From positions 124,001 through 188,000 of the forward strand of contig NZ_JAPUDY010000099.1 in NCBI RefSeq assembly GCF_027492855.1: a stretch of DNA of 64,000 nucleotides. Reading direction: 5' to 3'. Positions 29,111 through 37,680 of this stretch are shown here, piece after piece. Each line of letters begins with the position of its first letter. The first letter of the stretch is position 1. This DNA comes from Acidovorax sp. Lineage in GTDB: Bacteria; Pseudomonadota; Gammaproteobacteria; Burkholderiales; Burkholderiaceae_C. Below the pieces are notes generated by a model that had not been told where the DNA came from, searched no databases, and saw nothing but the letters and a program-made list of their open reading frames with translations. A program made the position numbers and the translations under genes.

Positions 29111-30607
29111 ATGTCAAAAAATGCGAATCAAATTGCGCGAATGACTTGGTTGGTGGCTGCCACGGCCGCTGTCGTATTGGCGGCGGGCTGCGGCGGCGGG
29201 GGAGGTGGAACGGATGCACCAGCACCAGCACCAGCACCAGCACCAGCACCAGCACCAGCACCAGCACCAGCAATTGATCGGATTGAACCCTACGATACGG
29301 GAGCGTTGGCGGCCAAGAGTACCGTTGCTGCGGCGCGCGCAGTTCCCGCCGGACGAGGTGTCGCGCGGATAGCGCTTGGGCCGATAGTCCATGGCGGTTT
29401 TCCCGCGAAGACGGCGACGATGGGCTCTACCGAGTTGCAGATTGGCGTGGCGCGTGATGTACCGGCGTTGGCCGGGGTTTCCGACCTGTCGACCTTGCTT
29501 CGTTGGACTGACACCGCGCGTGGCAAACGCGCTGCGGCCTTCAGTGTGAGCTCCGAAGGTGCCAAGGGCGTGCGCTTGGGGTTGCTCGTTCGAGGTTTGC
29601 CTGCTGGCGCAGTGCTGCGTTTTTATGCGCAAACGGGCGGTCCGGTGGTGGAAGTGTCTGGCCAGGATGTGATGGCAACCATTGACCGCAATCTGCAGGC
29701 TGGAACGCCGGACGAGGATGCGCATACCTACTGGACGCCAGACTTCGGTGGCCCTGAAACCACGGTGGAGGTGGAAATCCCCGCTGCAACGGCCATGGCG
29801 AGTGTGAAGCTGGCGGTTCCACGTCTATCGCACTATGTGGTGTCTCCCGATGAGGCTGCGACGCAGGGCGTTGCCAAGGTGGGTGAGTCCGGAAGTTGTG
29901 AAGTGGATGCCATGTGCAAACCGGAGTTTTCAAGCCAGAGTCGCTCCGTTGTGCGCATGCTGTTTGTGCGTGACGCCAAGACCTACCTTTGCACCGGTAC
30001 GCTGCTCAATGATGCTCGCTCTAGCGGAACACCGTATTTGCTGAGCGCGAACCACTGCATCTCCGGCCAGGCAGAGGCGTCGTCTTTGATGACCGACTGG
30101 TTCTATCGCTCTTCGGCCTGCAATTCTGGCGTTGCCAGCACTGACACGCAGCGCCGTATTGGTGGCGCCACTTTGCTGCATGCCGCGGCGGCCACCGACA
30201 CATCCTTCATGCGCCTGAACGATGCACCGCCAGCGGGCGTCGTCTATGCTGGTTCGTACTTTGGCTCCCTGGATGCGGGTCATACACTGGTCGGTGTTCA
30301 CCACCCCAAGGGTGATTTGCAGAAGTTCAGCTCTGGAATCATGGCGCGCTTCAGTACCTGCTCGAATGAGCTGTGTTACTCAAGCGACGCCACCAACGGA
30401 ACCTTCTTAAGTATGGGGTGGCAGCAAGGCGTGACCGAAGGCGGCAGCAGCGGCTCGGGGCTGTTTCACACGCTGGGCGGCAAACGTTATGTGGTGGGCC
30501 AGCTGTACGGCGGTGCCTCAAGCTGTCAGACGCCCGCAGGGCTGGACCACTATGGGCGCTTTGACGTGGCCTATCGCAGTGCCCTGAAACAGTGGTTGAA
30601 TCCCTGA
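29111..30607 (+). CDS. lipoprotein serine endopeptidase, lysyl-endopeptidase-like (S1 family)
   Basis: A 498-residue protein. A lipobox (VVLAAGC, Cys27) is followed by a Gly-rich stretch and an Ala-Pro linker encoded by nine GCACCA units. Residues about 60-250 are an unassigned domain. Residues about 255-498 resemble Achromobacter lysyl endopeptidase: LCTGTLLNDARSSGTPYLLSANHC with His315, ATDTSFMRL with Asp363, VTEGGSSGSG with Ser447, and Asp479 in the region that sets Lys specificity. Six or more cysteines could form disulfides. It lies between ruvA (24-base gap) and ruvB (15-base gap), an unusual position. Lys specificity is inferred. Confidence 0.85.
   Translation: MSKNANQIARMTWLVAATAAVVLAAGCGGGGGGTDAPAPAPAPAPAPAPAPAPAIDRIEPYDTGALAAKSTVAAARAVPAGRGVARIALGPIVHGGFPAKTATMGSTELQIGVARDVPALAGVSDLSTLLRWTDTARGKRAAAFSVSSEGAKGVRLGLLVRGLPAGAVLRFYAQTGGPVVEVSGQDVMATIDRNLQAGTPDEDAHTYWTPDFGGPETTVEVEIPAATAMASVKLAVPRLSHYVVSPDEAATQGVAKVGESGSCEVDAMCKPEFSSQSRSVVRMLFVRDAKTYLCTGTLLNDARSSGTPYLLSANHCISGQAEASSLMTDWFYRSSACNSGVASTDTQRRIGGATLLHAAAATDTSFMRLNDAPPAGVVYAGSYFGSLDAGHTLVGVHHPKGDLQKFSSGIMARFSTCSNELCYSSDATNGTFLSMGWQQGVTEGGSSGSGLFHTLGGKRYVVGQLYGGASSCQTPAGLDHYGRFDVAYRSALKQWLNP
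29216..29272 (+). repeat. GCACCA hexamer tandem repeat (nine copies)
   Basis: GCACCA repeats nine times from 29216 and ends with a partial GCA, encoding an (Ala-Pro)9-Ala linker after the lipobox. As the unit is six bases, copy-number changes would keep the frame and only alter linker length. Confidence 0.95.
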
Positions 30608-30622
30608 GATATCGATGCCCGC

Positions 30623-31684
30623 ATGACCATCCAGACCGACGACTTCACCCCCGCCCCCGCCAAGCGCGTGATCTCTGCTGCGCCTGCTTCCCCGCAGGAA
30701 GAGGCCATTGAGCGCGCGCTGCGGCCCAAGCTGCTGCAGGAGTACGTGGGTCAGGCCAAGGCGCGCGAGCAGTTGGAGATCTTTATCGGCGCGGCGAAGA
30801 AGCGCGAGGAGGCGCTGGACCATGTGCTGCTGTTCGGGCCGCCCGGCCTGGGCAAGACCACGCTCAGCCACATCATTGCGGCCGAGCTCGGTGTGAACCT
30901 GCGCCAGACCAGCGGCCCTGTGCTCGAAAAGCCCAAGGACCTGGCGGCGCTGCTTACCAACCTCGAAAAGAACGACGTTCTTTTCATCGACGAGATCCAC
31001 CGCCTCTCGCCCGTGGTTGAGGAAATCCTCTACCCCGCGCTGGAGGACTACCAGATCGACATCATGATCGGCGAGGGGCCCGCGGCGCGCAGCATCAAGC
31101 TTGATCTGCAGCCCTTCACGCTGGTGGGCGCCACCACGCGCGCGGGCATGCTGACCAATCCGCTGCGCGACCGCTTTGGCATCGTGGCGCGGCTGGAGTT
31201 CTACACGCCGGAGGAGTTGGCGCGCATCGTCAAGCGCAGCGCGGGCTTGCTCCATGCGCCCATGGATGATGAGGGCGGCTTCGAGATCGCCCGCCGTTCG
31301 CGTGGTACGCCGCGCATCGCCAACCGGCTGCTGCGCCGCGTGCGCGACTACGCCGAGGTCAAGGGCGACGGCCGCATCACCAAAACCATTGCCGACAAGG
31401 CGCTGGCCATGCTGGACGTGGACCCGCAGGGCTTCGACGTGATGGACCGCAAGCTGCTTGAAGCCGTGATCCACCGCTTTGACGGCGGCCCGGTGGGGCT
31501 GGACAACATCGCCGCCAGCATCGGTGAAGAGGCCGGCACCATCGAGGACGTGATCGAGCCCTACCTCATTCAACAGGGCTTTTTGCAGCGCACGCCACGC
31601 GGGCGCATCGCCACGCTGGCGGCGTTCCGCCACCTGGGGGTCACGCCGCCGAAGGCGAGTGGACAGGATCTGTTTGGGGTGTGA
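30623..31684 (+). CDS. ruvB: Holliday junction branch-migration helicase RuvB
   Basis: A 353-residue AAA+ ATPase with Walker [15 protein letters not shown], Walker [11 protein letters not shown], sensor 1 LVGATTRAG and the arginine-finger region PLRDRFG, then the C-terminal winged helix [14 protein letters not shown] and [13 protein letters not shown]. RuvB hexamers pump DNA through the RuvA-held junction. It follows the protease gene by 15 bases and is probably transcribed with ruvA and the protease. Its last 44 bases overlap the 3' end of the convergent desaturase/YhhN gene. Confidence 0.97.
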   Translation: MTIQTDDFTPAPAKRVISAAPASPQEEAIERALRPKLLQEYVGQAKAREQLEIFIGAAKKREEALDHVLLFGPPGLGKTTLSHIIAAELGVNLRQTSGPVLEKPKDLAALLTNLEKNDVLFIDEIHRLSPVVEEILYPALEDYQIDIMIGEGPAARSIKLDLQPFTLVGATTRAGMLTNPLRDRFGIVARLEFYTPEELARIVKRSAGLLHAPMDDEGGFEIARRSRGTPRIANRLLRRVRDYAEVKGDGRITKTIADKALAMLDVDPQGFDVMDRKLLEAVIHRFDGGPVGLDNIAASIGEEAGTIEDVIEPYLIQQGFLQRTPRGRIATLAAFRHLGVTPPKASGQDLFGV

Positions 31685-33443
31685 TGGTGGCGGGCTGAGG
31701 CTGCTCCGTACCGAGCATGCCCCGCAGCATCCCCGCCACGATCAGCGCCTGCGCTGCGTAGTACGTGGCCAGCACCCACACCTGTGACCAGGGCAGGGGC
31801 TGCACGAAGCGGTTGGTGGCCAAGAGCGAATCGCTGACCATAAAAACCCCCGCACCGACGGCGACCAGCAGCGAAGCCTGGTCGCGCAGCACTGCGGCCC
31901 GGCCCATGGCCTGGGCGGCCATCAGCGCGATCACCAACACGTAGGTGGCCACGGGTGCGCGCAGGGCGGGGGGCAGCCCGCCTGCCCACAGAAAGGCGTA
32001 CATCGCCGCGCCAATGCCCAGCGTGGCGGCCAGTGCGCCGCGGTGCGGAAACCAGCGCTGGCCGTTTTTGAACAACGCTACGTAAAACAGATGCGCCACC
32101 AGAAAACTCACCAGGCCGGGGATGAAGAAGCCCTCGAACATCAGGAAGGCATCCCCCGCCAGCGAACCTGCCAGCGCTGCAGCCAACAACAGCCAGCGGG
32201 GTTTTGAATCAAATAGGCCTCTAGCGCTTGATGAATAAGCGCAAGCAGCTACCAAAATAAGAGCAATCACCATGGTCAATGGCTTGAACAGCCAATGCCA
32301 TTGCGTGAGTCCCAGCGCGCTGGTCACGGTGGCCAGCGCGCCGCTTTGCAGCATCAGCGCCATCAGCATGCCGATGCGCCCCTGCATCACCGCGCCCAGT
32401 GCCCACTGGCTGAGCAGCAGCACACAAAACCACAGGGCGTTCTCGGCCAGCGGCGCGCTGTCGGCCCGCCACAGGAATGCGGCCACCCCTGCCAGCAGCA
32501 GGCCAAACTGCGCCAGCGCAAACCACTGCACGGTGCGCGACATGGGCGGGTGGTAGAGCTGCATCTGCGCCATGTTGAAGGTGGGCTTGGGAAAACGCTC
32601 GGCCACATCGGCAGGCCGCCAGCCGGGGGGCTTGAGCCACACGCGCAGTTTGTCGAGCCAATTGCGGGCAAACCAGCTGTCGTGCGCCAGGCCTGCATAG
32701 ATCTGGGCGTTGGCCCACAGCGGGTCCCAGCTGTTGAGCAGGCCGCGCGTGCCGTACACACATTTCTCCTGAGCGTCCTCGTCCTTGAAGCTGCCGAAGA
32801 TGCGGTCCCACACGATGAGGATGCCGCCGTAGTTCTTGTCCAGATAGGCGTCATTCACTGCGTGGTGCACGCGGTGGTTGCTGGGGCTGCAGAACCAGCG
32901 GTCGAACCACCCCAGGCGCCCCACCTGCTCGGTGTGCACCCAAAACTGATAGAGCAGGTCGATGAGCGCGACCACCGCAAACACCAGCGGTGGCACGCCC
33001 GCCAGCGCCATGGGCACATAAAACACCCAGCCCAGCAGTGCGCCCGAGCTGGTCTGGCGCAGGGCGGTGCTGAGGTTGTAGTCCTGGCTTTGGTGATGCA
33101 CCGCATGCGCGGCCCACAGCACGGCCGATTCATGGCCCATGCGGTGCAGCCAGTAGTAGCACAGGTCGTAGAACACCAGCGCCAGCAGCCAGCCGGGCAG
33201 GCTGGTCCAGAACGTGTCGTTGCGCCACAGCGCCACATGTTCGAACAGGGCGGTGTAGATGCCGATGCGCAAAAGCCGCGTGAACACGGCGCTGGTCTGG
33301 CTCAGCATGCCAAGGCTGATGCTGCTGACCGCGTCGGCGAGCCGGTAGGTGTTGCGCTGGCGTTTATAGCCAATCGCCAGCTCGATGGCGATCAGCAGGA
33401 AGAAGACGGGGGTGGCAAGAACGATGATCTGGTTGGGGCTCAT
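31641..33443 (-). CDS. sterol-desaturase-like protein fused to a YhhN (TMEM86-like) domain
   Basis: A 600-residue membrane protein with two parts. Residues 1-300 are a fatty-acid-hydroxylase/sterol-desaturase domain with three His clusters: WLHRMGHE (His100/104), HAVHH (113-117) and NHRVHH (190-194), which bind a di-iron centre. Residues about 330-590 hold some nine helices matching YhhN, the family of human TMEM86 lysoplasmalogenase. A palindromic element lies in frame at residues 393-412, in the loop after a YhhN-domain helix. The animal enzymes act in ether-lipid breakdown (alkylglycerol monooxygenase and lysoplasmalogenase), so ether-lipid work is a guess. The 3' end overlaps ruvB by 44 bases antisense. 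Confidence 0.83.
   Translation of the reverse strand: MSPNQIIVLATPVFFLLIAIELAIGYKRQRNTYRLADAVSSISLGMLSQTSAVFTRLLRIGIYTALFEHVALWRNDTFWTSLPGWLLALVFYDLCYYWLHRMGHESAVLWAAHAVHHQSQDYNLSTALRQTSSGALLGWVFYVPMALAGVPPLVFAVVALIDLLYQFWVHTEQVGRLGWFDRWFCSPSNHRVHHAVNDAYLDKNYGGILIVWDRIFGSFKDEDAQEKCVYGTRGLLNSWDPLWANAQIYAGLAHDSWFARNWLDKLRVWLKPPGWRPADVAERFPKPTFNMAQMQLYHPPMSRTVQWFALAQFGLLLAGVAAFLWRADSAPLAENALWFCVLLLSQWALGAVMQGRIGMLMALMLQSGALATVTSALGLTQWHWLFKPLTMVIALILVAACAYSSSARGLFDSKPRWLLLAAALAGSLAGDAFLMFEGFFIPGLVSFLVAHLFYVALFKNGQRWFPHRGALAATLGIGAAMYAFLWAGGLPPALRAPVATYVLVIALMAAQAMGRAAVLRDQASLLVAVGAGVFMVSDSLLATNRFVQPLPWSQVWVLATYYAAQALIVAGMLRGMLGTEQPQPATITPQTDPVHSPSAA
32206..32265. repeat. palindromic element copy 6, inside the desaturase/YhhN gene
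   Basis: On the minus strand it reads TTGGTAGCTGCTTGCGCTTA, then TTCATCAAGCGCTAGAGGCC, then TATTTGATTC. It encodes [17 protein letters not shown] in frame, with no stop. Compare copies 7 and 10. Confidence 0.85.
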
Positions 33444-33559
33444 GGGCGGGGCAAAAAATGTCCGCCGATTCTTGCCCCAATCAGGTCAGTGCGTCTCTGG
33501 CATCAACCCTGATGGTGGGCTTGGCCATGCGCTGGCCGAGCGTGCCCTGCAGCGCCGCG

Positions 33560-34201
33560 TCAGGAGTGGATTTCATCGCGCGCGGAGCGGTCGTCCAGGT
33601 GCTGGGTGTCGGCCCAGCCGACCAGGCTCAGGCCGTCGGGCGTCCACAGCAGGCGGTTGATGGCGGCGTTGGCAAGCTGCCAGGTGCGCGGTGCCTGGAT
33701 GTCCTGGCGTGTGGCCAGGCGGTAAAGCACATCGAGCACGCCGCCGTGGGCCACCATCACCACTTGTTGGCCCACGTGTTGTTGTGCCAGTGCGGTCACC
33801 GTGCGCTCGATGCGATCGCGCAGCGTGACCAGCGACTCGCCGCCCTCGGGGGTGTAGTGCGGGTCGCGCTTGCGCCAGCGCCGTGCGTCTTCGGGCAGCT
33901 CGGCCTCGATCTCGGCAAAGGTCCGGCCCTGGAAGTGGCCGAAGCTGCGCTCGCGCAGGCCGGTGTCTGTGGTGAGTGGCGCGCCGGTGGTGCGGGCCAC
34001 GGCCTGGGCGGTAGCGAGTGCGCGCAGCAAATCGCTGGTGTAGATGGCGGCGATTGGTTCGTCCGCGAGGGCACGGGCGGCCTGATCGGCTTGCCACAGG
34101 CCGGTGTCGTTGAGCGGAATGTCCAGGTGGCCCTGGATGCGGGTGTCCACGTTCCAGGCGGTCTCGCCGTGGCGGATGGCAATGATGCGAGTGGCGTGCA
34201 T
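33560..34201 (-). CDS. histidine phosphatase superfamily protein (phosphoglycerate-mutase-like)
   Basis: A 213-residue protein with the phospho-His motif IAIRHGETAWNVDTRIQGHLDIPLNDTG at the N terminus and a later VMVAHGGVLDVLYR, the two catalytic histidines of the histidine-acid phosphatase fold. ERSFGHFQGRTFAEIEAELPE matches the GpmB/CobC-like branch that includes broad-specificity phosphatases and cobalamin CobC. No cobalamin genes are near, so a general phosphatase is the safer reading. ATG 34201 is used. Confidence 0.88.
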   Translation of the reverse strand: MHATRIIAIRHGETAWNVDTRIQGHLDIPLNDTGLWQADQAARALADEPIAAIYTSDLLRALATAQAVARTTGAPLTTDTGLRERSFGHFQGRTFAEIEAELPEDARRWRKRDPHYTPEGGESLVTLRDRIERTVTALAQQHVGQQVVMVAHGGVLDVLYRLATRQDIQAPRTWQLANAAINRLLWTPDGLSLVGWADTQHLDDRSARDEIHS

Positions 34202-34241
34202 GCAGGTGATGTGCTGGAGGAAAGAGGGCAGAAAGGCGGAT

Positions 34242-34859
34242 TCAGGGCTTTGGGGGCGCCAGCGGCAGGCGCACCTGCCGAGGCCCCTGGGGCGGCTTGG
34301 GAAAGCCGCTGAGCGCTGCATCAAACAGCACACCATAGACGGCCGGGTCGCTCACCCACACGTCCTCATGCACGGCAGAAGTTTCGTACACCACGGCCTG
34401 GTTGGTTGCGTCGCGCAGCATGATGCTCACCGCGCGGCGGTACAGCGGTGTGGGCGTGTAAAAGCCCCAGGTGCCATGCATGCCCCAGCCCCGCCCGTAC
34501 CAGCCGCCAAACCCCCAAGGGCCAGGGCCGTAGGGACCATACGAAAGAAAGGGGTCATTGCGTGGAACGGAGTCGACCTGCACGCCCAGTTGCACCAGCA
34601 GCCTGGGGGCGGCATCGTCGCGCTGCAGGCCCACGCGTGCGAGGGACTGCTCGGCCAGCGCGGCAATGGCGTCGAACGCGGGCGTTTGCTGCGACGGCAG
34701 GCGCTCGATGCGGTAGGTGGCAGGCGCGGGCATGGCCGCCAGAGTCGAGAAGCTCTGCACCTGGCCATCGACCAGGCGTGTGGTGCTGCAGCCTGCAAGC
34801 AGGGCGGTCGCAAGGGCTAGCAAAAGGGCGGGAATCCATCGGCGCGGTGCCATGGTCAT
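34242..34859 (-). CDS. DUF4136 lipoprotein
   Basis: A 205-residue lipoprotein with lipobox LLAGCSTT and the DUF4136 pattern: FSTLAAMPAPATYRIERLPSQQ, then AALAEQSLARVGL and a Gly/Pro/Tyr-rich stretch (GPYGPGPWGFGGWYGRGWG) before VSIMLRDATNQAVVYETSAVH. Function unknown; probably an outer-membrane or periplasmic lipoprotein. AGGAG precedes the ATG at 34859. It is followed by the histidine phosphatase gene on the same strand. Confidence 0.85.
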   Translation of the reverse strand: MTMAPRRWIPALLLALATALLAGCSTTRLVDGQVQSFSTLAAMPAPATYRIERLPSQQTPAFDAIAALAEQSLARVGLQRDDAAPRLLVQLGVQVDSVPRNDPFLSYGPYGPGPWGFGGWYGRGWGMHGTWGFYTPTPLYRRAVSIMLRDATNQAVVYETSAVHEDVWVSDPAVYGVLFDAALSGFPKPPQGPRQVRLPLAPPKP

Positions 34860-34914
34860 AGTCTGGGTCTCCTGAAAAGGGATGTCCGTGAGAGTGCCGC
34901 AGCCCGCCCAGGGT

Positions 34915-35856
34915 TCACGACAGTTGCACCACCTGCAGGCCTGGCAGTGTGGGCGAGGGCGCCACGAACTCTTCCTTGTCGAACGCCTTGTCGCCATCCT
35001 CGCTGGCAATGCCCGTGGCCTTGGCGTTCTTGAAGTCGTACAGGCCGCCGTCCAGCAGGTGCGAGGGCACCACGTTTTGCAGCGCGGTGAACATGTTTTC
35101 CACGCGGCCGGGGAATTTTTTCTCCCACTCGCGCAGCATCTCGCCCACCTGCTTGCGCTGCAGGTTCTCCTGGCTGCCGCACAGGTTGCAGGGGATGATG
35201 GGGAAGTCGCGGTGCGCGGACCAACGCGCGGTGTCCTTTTCGGCCACATAGGCCAGCGGGCGGATCACCACGTGTTTGCCGTCGTCGCTCACCAGCTTCG
35301 GGGGCATGCTTTTCATCTTGCCGCCAAAAAACATGTTGAGCAGCAGCGTTTGCAAGATGTCGTCGCGATGGTGGCCCAGCGCGATCTTGGTGCAGCCCAG
35401 TTCGTCGGCCACGCGGTACAGAATGCCCCGGCGCAGGCGGCTGCACAGGCTGCAGGTGGTCTTGCCCTCGGGCACCAGCTTCTTGACGATGCTGTAGGTG
35501 TCCTCGTTCTCGATGTGAAACGGCACGCCGGTGCTGGCCAGGTATTCGGGCAGCACATGCTCGGGAAAGCCGGGCTGCTTCTGGTCGAGGTTCACGGCCA
35601 CCAGATCAAAGTGAATAGGCGCGCGGGCCTTGAGCTTGAGCAGGATGTCAAGCAGGGTGTAGCTGTCCTTGCCGCCGGACATGCACACCATCACCTTGTC
35701 GCCTTCTTCGATCATGTTGAAGTCGACGATGGCCTTGCCGACCTCGCGGCACAGGCGTTTTTCGAGCTTGTGGGTTTCACGCTCGATCTTGAGGGCGGGG
35801 GCTGCAACCGCCACGGGCACTGCGGCGGGTTCTTGCAAAAGGGATGCGGAATTCAT
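34915..35856 (-). CDS. ttcA: tRNA 2-thiocytidine(32) synthetase TtcA
   Basis: A 313-residue PP-loop ATPase with [18 protein letters not shown] (PP-loop), the Cys motifs [12 protein letters not shown] and PCNLCGSQ that hold the Fe-S cluster, and the catalytic [21 protein letters not shown]. It thiolates cytidine 32 in some tRNAs, using an iron-sulfur cluster. Length and motif spacing match TtcA rather than TtuA/NcsA. The downstream neighbour is the DUF4136 lipoprotein gene. Confidence 0.95.
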   Translation of the reverse strand: MNSASLLQEPAAVPVAVAAPALKIERETHKLEKRLCREVGKAIVDFNMIEEGDKVMVCMSGGKDSYTLLDILLKLKARAPIHFDLVAVNLDQKQPGFPEHVLPEYLASTGVPFHIENEDTYSIVKKLVPEGKTTCSLCSRLRRGILYRVADELGCTKIALGHHRDDILQTLLLNMFFGGKMKSMPPKLVSDDGKHVVIRPLAYVAEKDTARWSAHRDFPIIPCNLCGSQENLQRKQVGEMLREWEKKFPGRVENMFTALQNVVPSHLLDGGLYDFKNAKATGIASEDGDKAFDKEEFVAPSPTLPGLQVVQLS

Positions 35857-35909
35857 GCCCTGAATTGTCCTATGGAACGTGGCAGAGGGTTAGGCGCCAT
35901 GGTAAATGT

Positions 35910-35928
35910 GATAATGATAATTGTTTTC
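35910..35928. promoter_or_regulatory. Fur box upstream of the Tat lipoprotein gene
   Basis: The 19-mer GATAATGATAATTGTTTTC matches the Fur consensus GATAATGATAATCATTATC at 16 of 19 positions, with a second overlapping TTTTCATTCTC half site to 35934. It ends about 37 bases before the ATG of the gene at 35965, a promoter-proximal position typical of iron repression. Confidence 0.85.
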
Positions 35929-35964
35929 ATTCTCATCTATATTTTACAAAGAGGGAGTCTTCCG

Positions 35965-37263
35965 ATGTCTGCAACCGAATCCACATTCAGCCCTTGGGGG
36001 CGTCGCCAGTTTTTGGCCATGGCTGCCGCTTGGGGCGCGGTACCGCTGGCGTTGCCTGGCTGCGGCGGCAGCGATGGGTCCGACAACCGCTACACGCTGA
36101 CCCACCTGGTGGCCAACAAGCCCGAGTACAAGGCTTTGTTCACCGAGCCCGCATTCGTCAATGCCTGGGGCATCGCCATCCGTCCTGCGGGCGCGGGCGG
36201 GCACTTCTGGGTGGGTGCGGGTGGTGCCAGCTGGCAGTATGTGGGCGACGTGCAGGCATCGTCCAATCCGTCGCTGCGCAAGCTGTTCCAGGACGGGCTC
36301 AAGGTGGTGACGGTGGCGGGCGCGGATTCAGACACCAGCGACAAGAGCGCGGGCAAGGTGACGGGCGTGGTGTACAACGGCGCGCCTATCGACAGCGCGC
36401 TGTTCCGCGTCAAGGGCCAGATGGCGGCGGGCCAGCCGCTGGATGGTTCGGCGCGCTTCATCTTCGTGACCGATTCGGGCCATGTGGCGGGCTGGACTGA
36501 GCAGGCGCTCGACAAGCGCATCGTGCGTGTGGACGGCCCCACCATGGACATGTATGACGGCTCCGCGCGCGGCGAGCAGTTCTTTGGTGTGGCCATCAAC
36601 GCCAACACCTGGGACCGCCTGTGGCTGGCCGACTTTGGCGCCAACCCGCAGATCCGCACCCTCAACGCCCAGTGGCAGCCCGTGCCCACGGTGGGTTTTG
36701 CCAACCCCTTTGCCACGGGCACGGGCGGCAAGGCGCGGCCAGGCGATCCGGTGCCGTTCAACATCCAGATGCTGGGCGACAAGGTGTATGTGGCCTACGC
36801 CATCAGCCGCGCCAAAGAGGGCGAGCCGCAGGCGTTTGATGCGGGCGAGGAAGACACCTTGGACGCCGCCGCCGAAGCCAAGGCCAAGAACCGCCCCGCC
36901 AAAGGCAAGGTGGCAGAGTTCGCCCCCGACGGCCGTCTGCTGCGCGTGCTGGACGACCAGGGCGCGCTCAACGCCCCCTGGGGCCTGGCGATTGCGCCCG
37001 CCAACTTTGGCCGCTTTTCGGGCATGCTGCTTGTGGGCAGCTTTGGCGGCGCGGGGCGCATCAGCGCGTTTGACCTGGCCACCGGCCGTTATGTGGATGA
37101 CCTGCGCGACGCGGCGGACAAACCCGTGGCCGTGGAAGGCATGTGGGGGCTGCAGTTTGGCAATGGCGCGTCGCTGGGCGACAGCAATGCGCTGTACTAC
37201 GCGGCGGGGCCCAAGGACGAGGTGGACGGCGTGTTCGGGGCGATTCGCGCGGCAACCCCCTGA
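35965..37263 (+). CDS. Tat-exported TIGR03118-family lipoprotein under a Fur box
   Basis: A 432-residue protein. The N terminus carries a twin-Arg motif (WGRRQFLAMAAAWG) and a possible lipobox (LPGC), so Tat export and lipidation are likely. The remainder is a TIGR03118-type beta-propeller: HLVANKPEYKALFTEPAFVNAWGIAIRP, GKVTGVVYNG, RFIFVTDSGHVAGW, LWLADFGANPQIRTLN, NAPWGLAIAPANFG and the closing VEGMWGLQFGNG. Function unknown. The Fur box upstream and GGGAG before the ATG suggest iron-starvation expression. The following folB gene is convergent. Confidence 0.83.
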   Translation: MSATESTFSPWGRRQFLAMAAAWGAVPLALPGCGGSDGSDNRYTLTHLVANKPEYKALFTEPAFVNAWGIAIRPAGAGGHFWVGAGGASWQYVGDVQASSNPSLRKLFQDGLKVVTVAGADSDTSDKSAGKVTGVVYNGAPIDSALFRVKGQMAAGQPLDGSARFIFVTDSGHVAGWTEQALDKRIVRVDGPTMDMYDGSARGEQFFGVAINANTWDRLWLADFGANPQIRTLNAQWQPVPTVGFANPFATGTGGKARPGDPVPFNIQMLGDKVYVAYAISRAKEGEPQAFDAGEEDTLDAAAEAKAKNRPAKGKVAEFAPDGRLLRVLDDQGALNAPWGLAIAPANFGRFSGMLLVGSFGGAGRISAFDLATGRYVDDLRDAADKPVAVEGMWGLQFGNGASLGDSNALYYAAGPKDEVDGVFGAIRAATP

Positions 37264-37270
37264 AGCATTT

Positions 37271-37642
37271 TTACCAGCGCCCGCACTCCACCCGGATCGC
37301 CACTTCGCAGTCGTCAAAAATTTCCAATTTGGCGATCTTCACCCGCACGCCCAACACACCGGGCAACTGCATCAGGCGGTTGGCCAGCTTGCCGATCAGG
37401 CTCTCCAGCAGGTTCACATGCTCGGCCGTGCACTCGTCGATGATGATCTGGCGCACCTTGCGGTAGTCCAGCACATGCAGGATGTCGTCGTCGCGCGGGC
37501 TCAAGGGCTGCACGCCCAGGCTCAGTTCGGCATCGACCTGGATGGGCTGGGGAGCGGTCTTCTCGTGGTCGAGGATGCCCAGGTTGGCGTCAAAGCGCAA
37601 GCCGGTGAGCGTGAGGATCTGGGTGCCTGCGGCGTTGGTCAT
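37271..37642 (-). CDS. folB: dihydroneopterin aldolase (FolB)
   Basis: A 123-residue protein with the T-fold pattern LTLTGLRFDANLGILDHEKTAPQPIQVDAELSL and VNLLESLIGKLANRLMQLPGVLGVRVKIAKLEIF, as in FolB, which makes 6-hydroxymethyl-dihydropterin from dihydroneopterin in folate synthesis. ATG 37642 is preferred, with AGGA upstream; a GTG at 37684 overlaps the end of the upstream SDR gene. The two genes share a strand and may form a small pterin operon. Confidence 0.85.
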   Translation of the reverse strand: MTNAAGTQILTLTGLRFDANLGILDHEKTAPQPIQVDAELSLGVQPLSPRDDDILHVLDYRKVRQIIIDECTAEHVNLLESLIGKLANRLMQLPGVLGVRVKIAKLEIFDDCEVAIRVECGRW

Positions 37643-37680
37643 GAATTGGTCCTGGATTGAGTGGACGGGTGTGCGTGCGC

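Noticed and set aside
29216..29272. GCACCA tandem repeat as CRISPR-like array
   Set aside because: Hexamer units without spacers, inside a gene and encoding an Ala-Pro linker.
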